64,000 nt of DNA, taken from Trichopria drosophilae. Lineage: Eukaryota > Arthropoda > Insecta > Hymenoptera > Diapriidae. Shown here one piece after another: positions 11,354-22,919 of this stretch. The translations under genes and the position numbers were made by a program. Where the stretch lies: assembly GCA_030407085.1 (NCBI GenBank), contig CM059585.1:112581501-112645500 (forward strand), in the 5' to 3' direction. A model generated the notes under the pieces. That model saw only the letters and a program-made list of their open reading frames with translations, had not been told where the DNA came from and ran no database searches. Numbering within the stretch: position 1 is the first letter of the stretch; each line of letters opens with the position of its first letter.

Positions 11354-12179
11354 CACTGAGCGAAGGAAAATTACAGCGAGCTGTAAAATTACCACGTTTA
11401 ACATAGGTTCCTAATTCCTTATACACGCAAAGAAATTTTAAGTCAATGCGACAGCATTTTGGGAAGTAGTAGTTACCGCACAGATTCTGACAAATTTGAA
11501 ATGACGGTTACAATTCGAATTCAATAAAAAGAACATTTTTATAAACATTATAAGCACACATACTTCCGTATTAAAAACAGTGCAAGATACACTAAAAATA
11601 TACTGAACCTTTTTTATAGAGCACAAAATTTCCTAAAGAGAAGTCAGTGAGAGCCCTAGTCTAAAATTAATAGATTATCCATGAATAACGCTGGAATTTT
11701 GTCTTACAAGTTAATTATGAATATTTTAGAATTTTTGTAAAATATTAGGCATATTTCATCGTTGCTCGTGGCTAAGCTATTAACTTTAGTCTAGGGCCCT
11801 CCATGACTTTTTTGTAGGAAATTTTGCGCTCTACAAAAAGATTTTAGAGCATTTTTAGTGTATCTTGCACTGTTTTCGATACGGAAGCTTTAGAATGAAA
11901 AAGTACCAAGTTTTTCCGTTTCAACAACGTTTATAGATCATTAAAATTAATTATTAATAACTAAATAGTTGGAAAATTATGAATAATTATTCAAAAAGGT
12001 GTAATAAAAGTGTATCTACTTATAAAAATGTTCTTTTTAACGATTTCGAATGTTAACCGCCGTTCAAAATTCATCAGAAATCGTGCGGTAGCTGTTACTT
12101 CCCTGAGCAGTGGCATTTACTTAACATTTCTTTCCGTGTACGTTTAATGTGGTAATTTTCATTATGATTTTTTACAGTG
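11354..12179. mobile_element. Outer TA-type MITE hosting a nested MITE
   Basis: The left end CACTGAGCGAAGG (TA at 11,352) and right end TTTTTTACAGTG are inverted. Subterminal 'gtaaaattaccacgttta' on the left is answered by 'taatgtggtaattttc' on the right. Removing the inner element (11,424-12,138) leaves about 110 bases, an ordinary small Tc1/mariner-like MITE. The right-hand TA has mutated to CA. Confidence 0.75.
11424..12138. mobile_element. Nested palindromic MITE with TA duplication
   Basis: TA at 11,422-11,423 and 12,139-12,140. The ends are CACGCAAAGAAATTTTAAGT and its near-complement ACTTAACATTTCTTTCCGTG. Inner blocks are also inverted, for example 'gcaagatacactaaaaatat' near 11,581 against 'tttttagtgtatcttgcactg' near 11,852. 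No coding capacity. Confidence 0.85.
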
Positions 12180-12239
12180 CATGTTTGTCATCGGCACTTA
12201 GGTTTATTAATAAAATAATTAATAATATGTATTGTAGAA

Positions 12240-12602
12240 ACGTAAAACTTCGGTGATTTCCCTATGGCATCAACAAGAAGTGGTGAAAAGAAACAATTAA
12301 TCGATACAGAGTGTAAGAAAAAATGAAATGTGCAAAAGGTGTTGTGAAAATGAGTGTCAAAATGCTGAACAAAAAGTTCATAAAGAAAATAATTTTATTC
12401 AATCAAAAAGAACATAATTTTAGTAAGCAAAAATATCAGAAAGAAGAAGAAAGATCCAGAAAAAGAAAAGAAAAAGCAAGAAATGGAAGAAAAAAGCTAA
12501 AAAAGGAAAAAGAAAGAAGAAAGAAAATTAATAGCAGAAGAAAAAAAAGTTAGACATGAAAATGAAAGAACTGCAAAAAAAATCAAAGAAGACAATCTAT
12601 GA
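12240..12602 (+). pseudogene. Broken lysine/glutamate-rich coding relic, family unknown
   Basis: This purine-rich stretch reads as a charged, coiled-coil-like peptide only if the frame is switched several times. The pieces are: a start at about 12,264 leading to a short Ser/Lys/Cys segment; a Cys-rich segment (CKRCCENEC) in a shifted frame near 12,330; a KE/KR-rich run; and a final segment ending ...AKKIKEDNL at a stop near 12,601. The longest single frame is 76 codons (12,323-12,553). Charged C-terminal tails of this kind occur in some DNA-transposon proteins, but no catalytic domain is visible, so I do not assign a family. Alternatively it is a purine-rich low-complexity tract. Confidence 0.35.
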
Positions 12603-12654
12603 GGCCGATTATAAATATTTTTTGTTTTCTTTTTTTATTTTATTTCAAAATTTT

Positions 12655-12800
12655 AGTAAGTGTTGTATGACGACGTGAGGTATGGCGACGTTTCGAATAG
12701 ATGATCTGCAACTCTCGCAAAGATGTTAGTGACATAAAAATGTCAAAAATTGTGTAAAAAAAGGCGATTCCGCCCGTCGAATAATAAAATAAATAATTAA
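12655..12800 (+). mobile_element. Retroposon 3' tail (same family as 25,165-25,380)
   Basis: It shares ordered blocks with the minus strand of 25,165-25,380: TATGGCG near 12,680, GATCTGCAACTCTCGCAAA near 12,703, then AAAAAGGCGATTCCGCCCGT near 12,757 and an (AATAA)n-like end. The order, spacing and A-rich terminus suggest a SINE or a 5'-truncated LINE. GGCG-ATT-CCGCC forms a short terminal hairpin. Confidence 0.6.
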
Positions 12801-12804
12801 AATA

Positions 12805-13987
12805 TATTATAATTATAAATATATATTATAAAAACTAAAAATTAAATGTTAAAAAATGATTAAACGGACTTCCGGTTCGTAATCGGCGATCTTCAAATCT
12901 CCAGATACCGATTTGCAGAAAAATCTTTCTCCATTGAGGTACATAAGATTTTTACAAACTGCTTCTTTAGCTAAAGTTTTTTTGTAAATTGTTTCTGGAC
13001 AGCTATTTGTTGCTCTGAGTTACGACAGGACAACGCATCCATATTTTTGTATATTTCAAAAATGCGAGACGAAACCAATTCGATACAGTGAGAATAATAT
13101 TTTTATTTAAAAAGTTCAATATGCAGTATTTTTAACCTTGAAATCTTGTACAATTTTTATAAGCCTAGAAAAATTAATAAAAAAATATTTACAACAAGAT
13201 GTTTTAATCTAAAAAATATATCGAAAATTTATTTCATTTCAAGCTCTCAAGCTGCACTTTATATCGATTGTACACTGGATACGTCTTCGGTAATTGATTT
13301 TATAAATTGCCGGCGTTTCCGCGTTCAATTACGAACCATTTTCACCCACTAACGGTGGCCCGCACTTATTTTTTTCAAACATTTTGTAACAGCTTTTTAC
13401 CTAGAAAATATAAAACATTCCAAGCGGCATAATTCAGTCTGATAAAAAGTGTAAAATTTTTTTTATGACTTTTTATAAAACTTAATAACTTCTGATAATA
13501 AAATGTAGTCGTATCAAAACACTTGTTATAATTTGCTAGGGTTTATCGATAACATAAAATTCCATTTAAACACATACATACTCCCACCTGCATCGTAAGT
13601 AATATCTGTTAAAAACTATCAACAAAATATTGTACTACAAAAATATTTATACAGACTTTAAAAGCAAAGTAGAATAAAAATTTCCATTGTGACGTCGAAA
13701 AACCACAGAGACAAATTCGCCACCTATCGGTATACATATTTAAACGGGCCAACGCAGAATCGCGAAGGGAGTTGAGAATGCTGTTCAATAATTGATATTC
13801 GAAATATTGATTCTGCTGCACAATCACAGGTTGATGACAGGGATTAGTTTTTCCATCGCTTAAAATGTCACTGTATACTTCAATTATATAATTTTAAATT
13901 CTTTTACGCGTATCTGTAAAACATGGAGGAATGCTTAAATGTTTTGTATATTTTATTGTTCTCATCTTTCTGTATGATTTCCTCATC
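12805..13987. other. AT-rich DNA, no gene seen
   Basis: Frames at 13,146-13,352 (+) and 13,609-13,827 (-) are short and unrecognised. A short GC-richer patch lies near 13,260-13,360. Confidence 0.4.
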
Positions 13988-13991
13988 TTAA

Positions 13992-14123
13992 CCTTTACAT
14001 CCGACGGCTATTTTAAGGCCTTTATATGTCCTATCGTTTGAGATTGCTTACTGTTGTGCAATTTATAAAGTACAATTTGAATTTTCTCTGGGTCAAAAAT
14101 GACCATGGCATCGGGATTAAGGG
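13992..14123. mobile_element. Element H, short TTAA-flanked element
   Basis: TTAA at 13,988-13,991 and 14,124-14,127. The left end CCTTTACATCCGACGGC partly matches the complement of the right end, GGCATCGGGATTAAGGG. At about 132 bp it would be a minimal piggyBac-type MITE. The match is imperfect, hence moderate confidence. Confidence 0.5.
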
Positions 14124-14319
14124 TTAAATCTAAAGGTTAACAGGAGACATCGGTCAGGTTTTAGTTATATTAAATTGTAATACCAAAAAATCGACAAAAA
14201 TGGTTCTGGGCGTCATTTTTCTTCATAGATTAAGCGCTGTAGCCGAAAAAATAAAAACATTCTGGCCGAGTTACAAGTTTTTATGTTCAATCTAAAGGAT
14301 GTATCCATAAATCCATACA

Positions 14320-14705
14320 CTGAAAAAATGTCTTTTACACCTAAAGACAGCTATATTCCTTTTACGGTTAAAGGACGACGATTTTTGTTTATTCTAACCT
14401 ATATATCAGTTTCTTTTAGACTTTTGCCTTTCAACTAAAAGTAATTTTCTTTTATGAAAAATCTTCTGACATAGAACATATTAAAAATGGTTTATTTTAA
14501 TCCTAATGAAATATTCTTTTATAACAGAAGAGTTTAATGGAGTTTCTTTAACCTTCAATAATCAAAAGCTTAAAAACGTGTATTTCAAACATAGTTTCAG
14601 ACTGTTCTTAAGAGGGGAAGATGGCAATTAATTTGAAAAACCTAAAAGTATTTATAGTCTTAAAATAATAGATAGCGTTTTTTAAGAAATCACTTTCTTT
14701 TCTAA
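14320..14705. mobile_element. Diverged relative of the 3702-4101 MITE
   Basis: It begins CACTGAAAAAATG, and several interior blocks follow the same order as the 3702 element: 'gttaaaggacgacgattttt', 'cagtttcttttag', 'aactaaaagtaattttc'. The right end near 14,690 (AATCACTTTCTTTTCT) is degraded. It is an older copy of the same family. Confidence 0.65.
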
Positions 14706-16541
14706 TTATCCAAACTTGTGTTTTATCAGCAATTTTATGTGTTTTTACTGAAAATTAAATTAAGAAAGTATTGAAGAAATCTCGTATGCCTCCCTTGCTG
14801 TTCTTGTAAGAAGCTAAAATCATTTTGATTCTTGTTCCAGGTAATTAATTAATAAGGTTATGTCTTCAAAACACGCGGACGCTCCCAAAAAACTGCTGAC
14901 GAAGCAAGCATTTTGAAAATAATTTACTCGACAAAATTATGTTTTGAATTTCAAACTAGTGTTATGCAATATATTTTTCAGAAATTCGACTGAACTCTTT
15001 GTTGAGGAAAGATACAATACTTAAAATGATTGCACCGATCACGTATAATATCGAATTCTTGCGGCTTTCTTGATTCATTGCTTTTTACTTTTTACTCTCA
15101 ATATTTTTTTTTATCTTTACGATCTTGCGTTTTATCAACAATTTTAGTTTGTTTTTTAGTAAAAATGTTAACTTTTGTTCAAACGTACGCTACGGAAAGA
15201 AGCTAAAATTATTTTATTTTTTGTTCCACGTCAACAATTGAGGAGGTTATGTTTTCGAACGTGGACCCTTTCAAAACCTGGACACTTCTTATACCTCAAT
15301 TTACTTGTTATAAATTTCAGTGTTCTATTTCAATCATTCCATGTTTAAGGCATCTTTAATTGTTATAGTACACTCGTTGAAATTAATTTTTTTTTTTGCT
15401 TATATTTTTATGCAAACATATTTGATGATAACATATGATCAAATTAACTTTAAGATGCACACGGAAAAAACGAAATAGCAGGATTTACTATCGAAATAAT
15501 AGAATCTGTTTAGTTGGTTTCACTATGTAAACAGTAGACTTTTAAAAATTTTAGTTGAACTTAGCAATCGGCAACTCTGAAAACCCTTAGTTACTAAATT
15601 TAACTACGCAAAAATGTATGTATATTCGTTTCACAAATTATGTAATAACTGTCTAATTCTATCATTTTCTTTTTTTTATGTGTTGCATAATGATTTAAAA
15701 AAAACAGTAGTCGATTTAAATGTACCTACTCGTGGCCTATCATTGTTTAGATTACAAAAAATGATAAAATCATATTTTATTATCTATCAGTAAAAATAAG
15801 CGGAGCTAGATGCTCACACGATTTCAAAATATAATTTCACATACACGAAAAAAATATACCTGCCGCTTCCAAATTTTAGCAGATGCGTTTAGCTACGTAT
15901 GTTTTTTCAGATATTAGTAGTCTTTGCGAACTATTTGCCTTTGCTAACTTTCTAGTTGTAGTATTAGAAGGGGTAACTAAATCATTTTCATTAGTGTGAC
16001 AAGTCTACAGTATGAACGAGGTTTTAGTATACTAAACTTGTCACACTAATGAAAATTACATCTAGGGAGTAGTCAGTGGAGAAATTGATTTCACGCTATA
16101 TTAGAGAGAGCTCAAAACTACCATCTATGAAAAGTATATATTCCAAAATAATTTTGAGTGGAGACACGAGGAGGAGTTAAAAAATTGTAAATAAATGTTC
16201 AGAAGTTTATGGACAACCTCTTCCCTGCTTCCAAAATGTTCTTCAGCATGTTTTTATTTACTTTATATGATCTCTACTAATTAAATATTCTAAATGTTAT
16301 ATCCCACTATTAAAAATAATAAAATTTAATCGTTGCGTGCAATTTCAGCATCAATATAAATGAACTATGTTTATAAATGATGATGGAAATTGCAACAAAT
16401 TCCTGAAAAGAAAATGGTAAACCTCGAAAAAGCTACGACATCGCAAACAAAATATTGCACTAGATCATTTTTGTGTATTTTCTTCCTGATTACGAATATA
16501 ATAATAAAAATCGGCGCTCGGACGTATTGAAGCCGCCAACT
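14706..16541. other. AT-rich DNA with MITE debris, no gene seen
   Basis: At about 15,465-15,600 there is a block (acacggaaaaaacgaaatag, tttcactatgtaaacagtag) that resembles the block at 48,565-48,790, so it is probably a shared MITE family with unclear borders. No coding region was recognised. Confidence 0.4.
15985..16055. repeat. Perfect 20 bp hairpin
   Basis: The stem TTTTCATTAGTGTGACAAGT at 15,985-16,004 has its exact complement at 16,036-16,055, with a 31 base loop. It could be a solo MITE end pair or a small RNA hairpin. Confidence 0.85.
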
Positions 16542-16545
16542 TTAA

Positions 16546-17461
16546 CCCTTTTCATGCCAAACGGCCATAATTTTATCATGTTTTTCAAGTGAATTTATCG
16601 GTCTAATGATAAGCAAACAAATTTCAAAACCATATTTTCTGACATATTTTTCCACACTTTACAAACCTGCTATTAGTTTTGTTCTATGACATTTAAGTTT
16701 TTCAAAATTGCGGCCAATTTATAAAAAACGTGATTTTTAAAATTTTTTTATCGTATAAAATGGCCTATCCAATATGGCGGTTTTACACGCGTTTTTAATG
16801 TTTTTTCATTTTTTTTGTATGTTTTTAGTCCCTTACGCTTACTTTTTGAATAGTTTTGTTACATTTATCTCAGTTTGATACCGATTATACTAGAAAATAG
16901 CAATACAAAATGATATGGAATTTAAAATGACTGAAAATATTATATTTTTATTATAATATAGAATTATTATGTATATCTCAGTTTGATATCGATTATGCCA
17001 GAAAGTAACAATGCAAGATGATACGGCATTAAAAATAGTGTTAAATATTCTATTTTATTTCATAATCGATATCAAACTGAGATAAATACAATAAGTTTAT
17101 TAAAAAGTAAATGTCATGGACTAAAAATATAAAATAAAGTGAAAAAAAATGTAAAAAGTGCGTGTAAAAGCCGCCATATTGGATCGGCCATTTTGAATTT
17201 TACGTTGCTTTAATTTTAATGGAAACATTATTATCCAGTACGTCAAGCAAATTAAAAATGTTTAAAATCACGTTTTTTTTAAAATTACCCATCATTTTGA
17301 AAAAAATCAAACGTCATAGAATAAAACTATTAGCAGATTGGATAAGTATGGACAGAAGTACGTCAGAAAATATGGTTTTGAAAATTTTTTGCTTGTCATT
17401 AGACAGATAAATATTCACTTGAAAATCACAAAATAATTGTGGCCTTTTGTCATGAAAAGGG
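16546..17461. mobile_element. Foldback element E, TTAA-flanked
   Basis: TTAA at 16,542-16,545 and 17,462-17,465. The ends are CCCTTTTCATGCCAAACGG and its near-complement (CCTTTTGTCATGAAAAGGG). The interior is palindromic around 17,003: AATATGGCGGTTTTACACGCG near 16,770 against CGTGTAAAAGCCGCCATATT near 17,161. A block starting TCAGTTTGATA(C/T)CGATTAT is tandemly duplicated (16,871 and 16,978). The terminal sequence differs from A/B/C, so this is a distinct family of the same superfamily. The 63-codon frame inside (17,219-17,410) is a shadow. Confidence 0.85.
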
Positions 17462-17465
17462 TTAA

Positions 17466-17962
17466 CCAGAATCATTAAAAAAACGTATTTTGTTAGTTTC
17501 TTGTCTTTCTCATGAAAAATAGAATTCGGATAAAAAATATTTTAAACAATAACAAAAATAGAGCACAATATCCTGCCAAAATTTTGTATGATTATTGATT
17601 ATTACCTAAATTTGCGTGGTTGAATACGCACTGTGTGGTTAGGTTAGTATAGGAAAGGGGGCCTGGAGGCGGAGCCTCCTACCACGTGGCATGTTCGTGT
17701 TTCAGGTATTATTTTTCGATTCGTGCTAACATTTGCTGTCGAAATTTTCAAAATAATGCATAGAAACTGTACATTTTTTAAAGGCAAAGAAATTTAAAAG
17801 CGTGTCGACCTGTCGTCTTGAATAGGACCTCCCATCAGGAGGAAAACAAATATCAAAATGATCTATTGTAATATTTGTTTGGATGTTGACCAAAAAATTA
17901 AATTATACATTTTTGTTTAATGTCGTATTAAATGGCGCTAAAAAAAAGCACCAAAACCTTAC
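17466..17962. other. Intronic DNA downstream of the transmembrane exon, no exon seen
   Basis: This region lies on the 3' side (minus-strand sense) of the exon at 17,963-18,148. There is a GC-richer patch near 17,648-17,705 (GGGGGCCTGGAGGCGGAGCC). No further exon with convincing splice sites was recognised. Confidence 0.4.
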
Positions 17963-18148
17963 CAACTCGGTGTACAGGACTGAATCTGACCAGACTGAGT
18001 GCTCCTGTTTCCACGTCGCAGTTCCTCCTGCGTGCTCGTTCACGTGCGAGCTTCGCCCGTCTCCGTAAGCAACATATGAGCAACAGTGCCAGCAACGGAA
18101 AACCCAGGATGCATGAAACTATTGGTATAATAATGCTCTCCGGCGACA
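17963..18148 (-). CDS. Internal exon of a single-pass membrane protein (unidentified host gene)
   Basis: On the minus strand a 186 bp open block is preceded by a pyrimidine-rich acceptor (TTCTTATTTCAG) and followed by a consensus donor (G|GTAAGG). It starts with two bases of a codon and ends with one, so it is a symmetric phase 1-1 exon of 62 codons, common in modular membrane proteins. It is much GC-richer than its surroundings. The peptide runs from a short Ser/Pro/Glu lead into about 22 hydrophobic residues (IIIPIVSCILG...LLLICC), then a strongly basic stop-transfer stretch (RRRAKLARERARRR) and a polar tail (CDVETGALSLVRF). This is a textbook type I transmembrane segment with its cytoplasmic start. 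I do not recognise the protein; a receptor or adhesion molecule is a guess. No other exon of the gene was found, so its introns must be long. Confidence 0.75.
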
Positions 18149-18159
18149 CTGAAATAAGA

Positions 18160-18925
18160 AGAAATATGATTTTAAACAGACGCTTGGCGTGTTATTCACA
18201 GTGCTAAATCACGAATGTATGATAAAAATGTCAAAATATGAATCGCAAACAGGTAAAAAATACGTGAGATTAATAAATAAAACAGCAGGAAGATCTACGA
18301 ATATATGATTTTAGTATACATTGTTCGAAAAACACATTTCTCAAATATATTTATTCAGAAGGAGCGGAAATTCAATGGAAATGTAAAAATATTTTATTCT
18401 TCTCGTGATTTTTCGTTTTAAATAAATTTTTATGCACTAAATAACTTACATACAGGTATAAGAATTTAACATTGTTGGTTACGTGTCTAAATATCACACG
18501 TCATAAGTCTGCATAAAGATTAAGAATATCACAGGTAAAATAAACAAAAAATCGCCCTAAAGAATATCCAAGTGGGCGAAACGTCGAGAAATATACGAAA
18601 TTTACTAAAAATCGGATTGGTGTTTTATTTTACCATCCTTCCGAAATAAATGATTGACAAAACGAAAAAACTACAATAGAGAATATACAACAAAAGCAAG
18701 TATATATTTATTATTTGAATTCTGGTTATTTTAACTATTAAATAGGCCTTTACTATGTTTTCTATTTGAAATAACTATAAATTACGGTTACCAATTTTCT
18801 TCTAGTTTCCAATTTTTTCTGCTAAGCTTTAGAAGAATTGTGGACAATTATGGACATTACAAGAATCTCTGATAGTGATAATAAGAATATTTTCCTAGAA
18901 AATATTAAAGAAAATTATTTTATTA
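18160..18925. other. Intronic AT-rich DNA, possible retroelement tail
   Basis: No exon was seen. At 18,571-18,590 'GTGGGCGAAACGTCGAGAAA' resembles the conserved end motif of Penelope-like or LINE tails (compare 9547 and 31,690), but it is short. Confidence 0.35.
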
Positions 18926-18927
18926 TA

Positions 18928-19190
18928 CCCAGTAGAGTCTCGGTATATTTACCCACTCGGTTCCACGTCATCCCTTCCCGGCTCGTTATATTTACCAAAA
19001 GAAGAAAGCATCGCTTCTCCCGCTCTCCTTAGTCGCGTTATGTTTATGACGTCACAGCAGGCCCTTCCTAAAGCCCCAGTCCGCAAGGTGTGGGAAAAAG
19101 AGAGAGGTGAAAGGTAAATATAACGAGACGGAATCAGGTAAATATGCCAGGGCGTAATTATAGCTAAACGCAATTGTACCGGGGCTATAC
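18928..19190. mobile_element. Inverted-repeat element with ATATTTACC ends
   Basis: Left CGGTATATTTACC and GCTCGTTATATTTACC (18,950-18,992) are inverted as GGTAAATATAACGAGAC and GGTAAATATGCCAGGG (19,113-19,153). The outer ends CCCAGTA and the complement of ACCGGGGCTATA are roughly paired. The middle is GC-rich and includes a TGACGTCA site at about 19,047. It is probably a MITE; borders are approximate. Frames on both strands here are shadows. Confidence 0.55.
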
Positions 19191-19724
19191 TAAATTATGT
19201 TTAATTAAATCACAAATTTAGTATTTTCTTGATTGTTATTATTTTTATATTTTTTTGAATTTTCGAGCCTCGATACCGAATTGAAAAGTGGAATAGATCG
19301 GGGTGGAATCTACTGGTCTTATTATTCTGTGGTGTGCGCCTTCGATTCTCGGGGTCAAAATGGCGCTTCCATACCTTAGGAAAGCAATATGGCGGATTTG
19401 AAAGCAAAACTACTGAAAAGAAAAAGAGTTCGCTGTATAACGGATGTCCATTTATATAGTTTATCCCTTTAAAAATGGCGAAATGCTGCGCAACTTTAAA
19501 CAAATACGTGTTTTATTTGAATAATTCGGATGTAAAATTAGGTTGAACGAAATGTTTTCTTTCGAAGTGTCAAATGTGTATTGATTGAACATCCTGGATC
19601 ATTTTCCACAAAGTTTCACAATTACAATAATGGCGGTCGAGAAACAAAAAATGTATGAGTTTTATCACGATATTGTCAATGACAGTTCATTCTTATTATT
19701 TTTCCCAACTGTCAGAATATTGGG

Positions 19725-20490
19725 ATTACATTGGGTAACAAAAACAGTTGATTCTTGTTTATCTTAAAATTCTTATGTTTATTGAATCTATCTTGTTGTA
19801 TTTTATATAAATGTTTTAATGTAATAACACAATTGATGTTAATAAAACTATATCCTTCTTAATTTTTACCTGTATCGAAAAATAAATTTTAGATTTGTAA
19901 TTAGAGATTTCGAAATCCCTTGGGTAACAAAATCATAAAGAAATTCGAGTAAATTACAAATATTTCGGTCGCCATATTGGATCTGCCATTTTGAATTTTG
20001 AATAGTGATTAGCAACCTCAAAAATATCTGAGTAACAAGTTTCAAGCGAGTTCGCGTGATATTTTCAATTTAGTCCGCCATTTTGAATTTCTTAAGTCTA
20101 ACTTTCCATTCATCATCAGCAACTACAAAAATCATAATGGGATCAGTTAAAAAAAAATCTGATCATGGAAAATCGTTTTTCATAAATTAAGTTCCCCCAC
20201 TATTAATAGTGATTTTGAAAATTTTTTGTTTAAAAGTTCATGTTTTAAGCTTTCATTTAAGCCCTATTAAAAATGTGTATCACGTCGCATTTTTTACTCA
20301 TAAGGGTTAAAAAATGCTAAAAAGCATTTTTTTTCGCATTTTCATCTGGATTTGCATGGAACTGACCGAAGGAAAAAAAGGTTTGCAACCACTTTTTTTT
20401 TTTGTTGACTCAGACCTAAAGATTCAATAAACATAAGAATTTTAAGATAAACAACAATCAACTTTGTTTTTGTTACCCAGTGTTATATAC
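19725..20490. repeat. Inverted pair of ~65 bp
   Basis: 'gggtaacaaaaacagttgat' and the bases up to about 19,790 are inverted at 20,424-20,490 ('aacaatcaac...tttttgttaccc'). The interior includes several ATTTTGAATT and GCCATATTGGATC blocks typical of the ATGGCGG-rich repeats elsewhere in the window. It may be a foldback nested beside element G. Confidence 0.7.
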
Positions 20491-20499
20491 AAACTGTGA

Positions 20500-21060
20500 A
20501 AAAAACGTTAAGAAATTATTTGAATTTTAAGAAAAAATGTTGTTTTTATACCCCACTTTATTTTTATGGAATCAAAATGACATCATAATTAATCATTTCT
20601 TTGAAAAAAATGTGGTCGCTCTAACTTAAAAACCACGAGTTTTCTTATAAAAATTCATCGAAGAATATACTGGAATTTTTTCAGTAGTTTTCGAAAATTG
20701 ATGTCTTTTATAAAAATTGAAATAAACAATTTCTCAACATATCATCTAAAAAATTTTCACAAATTCCAGTATATTCTACGATAAATTCTAAGAATGTTAA
20801 GTTTTAGCATTTTGTTAAACAGCTCATAATTTTTTAATTAGAGCGCCCAGAAATTGTTCAATGAAATTTTCATTGGAGACGCCATTTTGAGGTAAAATGT
20901 AGTGGAGTATAAAAGTAACATTTCTAAATTTTGACTTTAGCATTTTGAAGAGCGACGTCGAAAATAATAGGATATATACTTTTCAATTCTTTTAAACTTT
21001 TTGACTTTGATGCAAAATAATTGATTGAAACTGAAGTGACAAAAATGTAATTCTAGGTAC
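20500..21060. mobile_element. Partial foldback element G (A subfamily)
   Basis: It shares ordered blocks with element A: TTTTAAGAAAAAA, TTTTTATACCCCAC, 'catttctttgaaaaa', then the inverted half with GGAGACGCCATTTTGAGG and AGAGCGACGTCG near 20,949. The palindrome centre is near 20,735. The final TTAA terminus is lost (ends ...GTAATTCTAGGTAC). Confidence 0.7.
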
Positions 21061-21470
21061 TATACTGGTGACGAGTTTTATGTGATTAGTCAAAAATTAC
21101 AAAAAAAAAACACAGAGGCGTTTTTCCCTCACGAAGGTAATACCGACTTGTATCCGCCATTTTGAATTCCAACAATCTTATCATTGGTTTATGAATAATA
21201 ATATCAAGGTTAGCTCGAAGATTTTTTTTTCTTTTTATTATATTAAGTTTAAGTCAAATGAAACAATTCTTTCAAAGTGTCAAAATTAGCCTTACCTCTG
21301 GGGAAGGGAAAGCCACTATAGTGGCTCGACCATGGATAGGCACTTTACATAAGAGTATTTCCCAATATTAGAGACACATATTATGTGTTTTTTATAGCAA
21401 ATTCTGAGAAATTGAAAATTCCAAATTCCCCGTCCTCTAAAGGTTGAAAGAGCCGATTTGACCACTTTAA

Positions 21471-22759
21471 CCCATTAACGTCAAGAAGGACACTTTTTTC
21501 ACTTAAATTTCATATGAAAATCCAACTTCAAATAAATTGAAAGGTACATGTCTTACTATTTTCGAGATCGCTCTTTCCAGTGCTGTTGTCAAAATTGAGC
21601 TATCTTAATTAGAAAATTAAATATGGCGATTTAAATGTCAAAATAACGCGAAAAATCGAGTGTTCCTTTTTATAAAACATTTTTTTCTCATAGAAAGAAT
21701 ATTTGTCGTCAGAAAATTTTTTCATTAAACGTGGACCCAATAGTTATAGTATTAAGATTAATTTTTTTAATATTTAAAAACTAACATGGTGATCACAAAA
21801 TGGCGACTCCAATGACCTAATTAAAACTTAACAATAGTTTTTCTTGAAAAGTATAGACTTCAGAAAAATTTTCTAAGAATAAATATGTTTTAGAATAAGT
21901 AAAAACATTCTCTCAAATTTTTTTAGAATGTATTGTTACAATTTTTTATTTTTCGAAAAATAGAAAAATCGAAATTTAAAAAAAAATTCATTTAAAAAAT
22001 CTGAAAAAATTTGAGAGTATTATTTTCTGACCAATTCTGACATTTTTGTTCGAAGGAAATTTTTTCTAAAGTCTACAGTTTTCAAAAAAAAAAATTCTTA
22101 AATTTTTCTAGATTTCAAGACTAGTAATCTTTTTTCTTCAAACTGTAGACTTTAGAAACAATGTCCTTAGAACAAAAATGTCTTCGAATTGGTCACAGAA
22201 TACTCTCAAATTTTTTCAGATTTTTTGGACTTTTTTAAAAATTTCGATTTTTTGAATTTTTGAAACATAAAAAATTTTAACAATATATTCTGAAAAAATT
22301 TGGGAGCATTTTTTGACTCATTCTAAAACGTATTGGTTCTTAGAAAATTTGTTCTGAAGTCTAGTCTATAGTTTTCAAGGAAAACAATTGTTAAGTTTTA
22401 ATTAGAAATTTGTCATTGGAGTCGCCATTTTGTTAGTTTTTAAATATTTAAAAAATTGATCTTGATACTGTAACTATTGGGTCCACGTTTAATGAAGAAA
22501 TTTTCTGACGACAAATATTCTTTCGATGAGAAAAAAATGTTTTATAAAAAAGAACACTCGATTTTTCTCGTTATTTTGACATTTAAATCGACATGTTTAA
22601 TTTTCTAATTAAGGTAGCTCAATTTTGACAACAGCATTGAAAAGAGCGACATCGAAAATAGTAAGACATGTACCTTTCAATTTATTCGAACTTGGATTTT
22701 CATATGAAATTCTTTATTGAATGTGAAGCGAAAAAAGTGTCCTACTTGACGTTAATGGG
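21471..22759. mobile_element. Foldback element C, TTAA-flanked, intact ends
   Basis: TTAA at 21,467-21,470 and 22,760-22,763. The ends are CCCATTAACGTCAAGAAGG and CCTACTTGACGTTAATGGG. It is a long palindrome around 22,115 and closely similar to element B, sharing GTGGACCCAATAGTTAT, GTGATCACAAAATGGCGAC and ACATGTACCTTTCAATT. At 1289 bp it is one of the longest copies. It has no transposase frame. Confidence 0.88.
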
Positions 22760-22919
22760 TTAACTAACAGTGGTCCAATTTACACTTTTATACAGTGAGA
22801 CTTTTCACTTTAAGAATTCAAGTTAATACTCAATTGTGACTATTTAACTAAATATTTTCTTGAATTTACAAATTGCCTTTTCCAGTTATAACCACAAAAC
22901 TTGTATATTTTATCTTAAT

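Noticed and set aside
18928..19190. TGACGTCA-containing GC patch as a promoter
   Set aside because: It is bounded by inverted ATATTTACC repeats, so a MITE explains it better.
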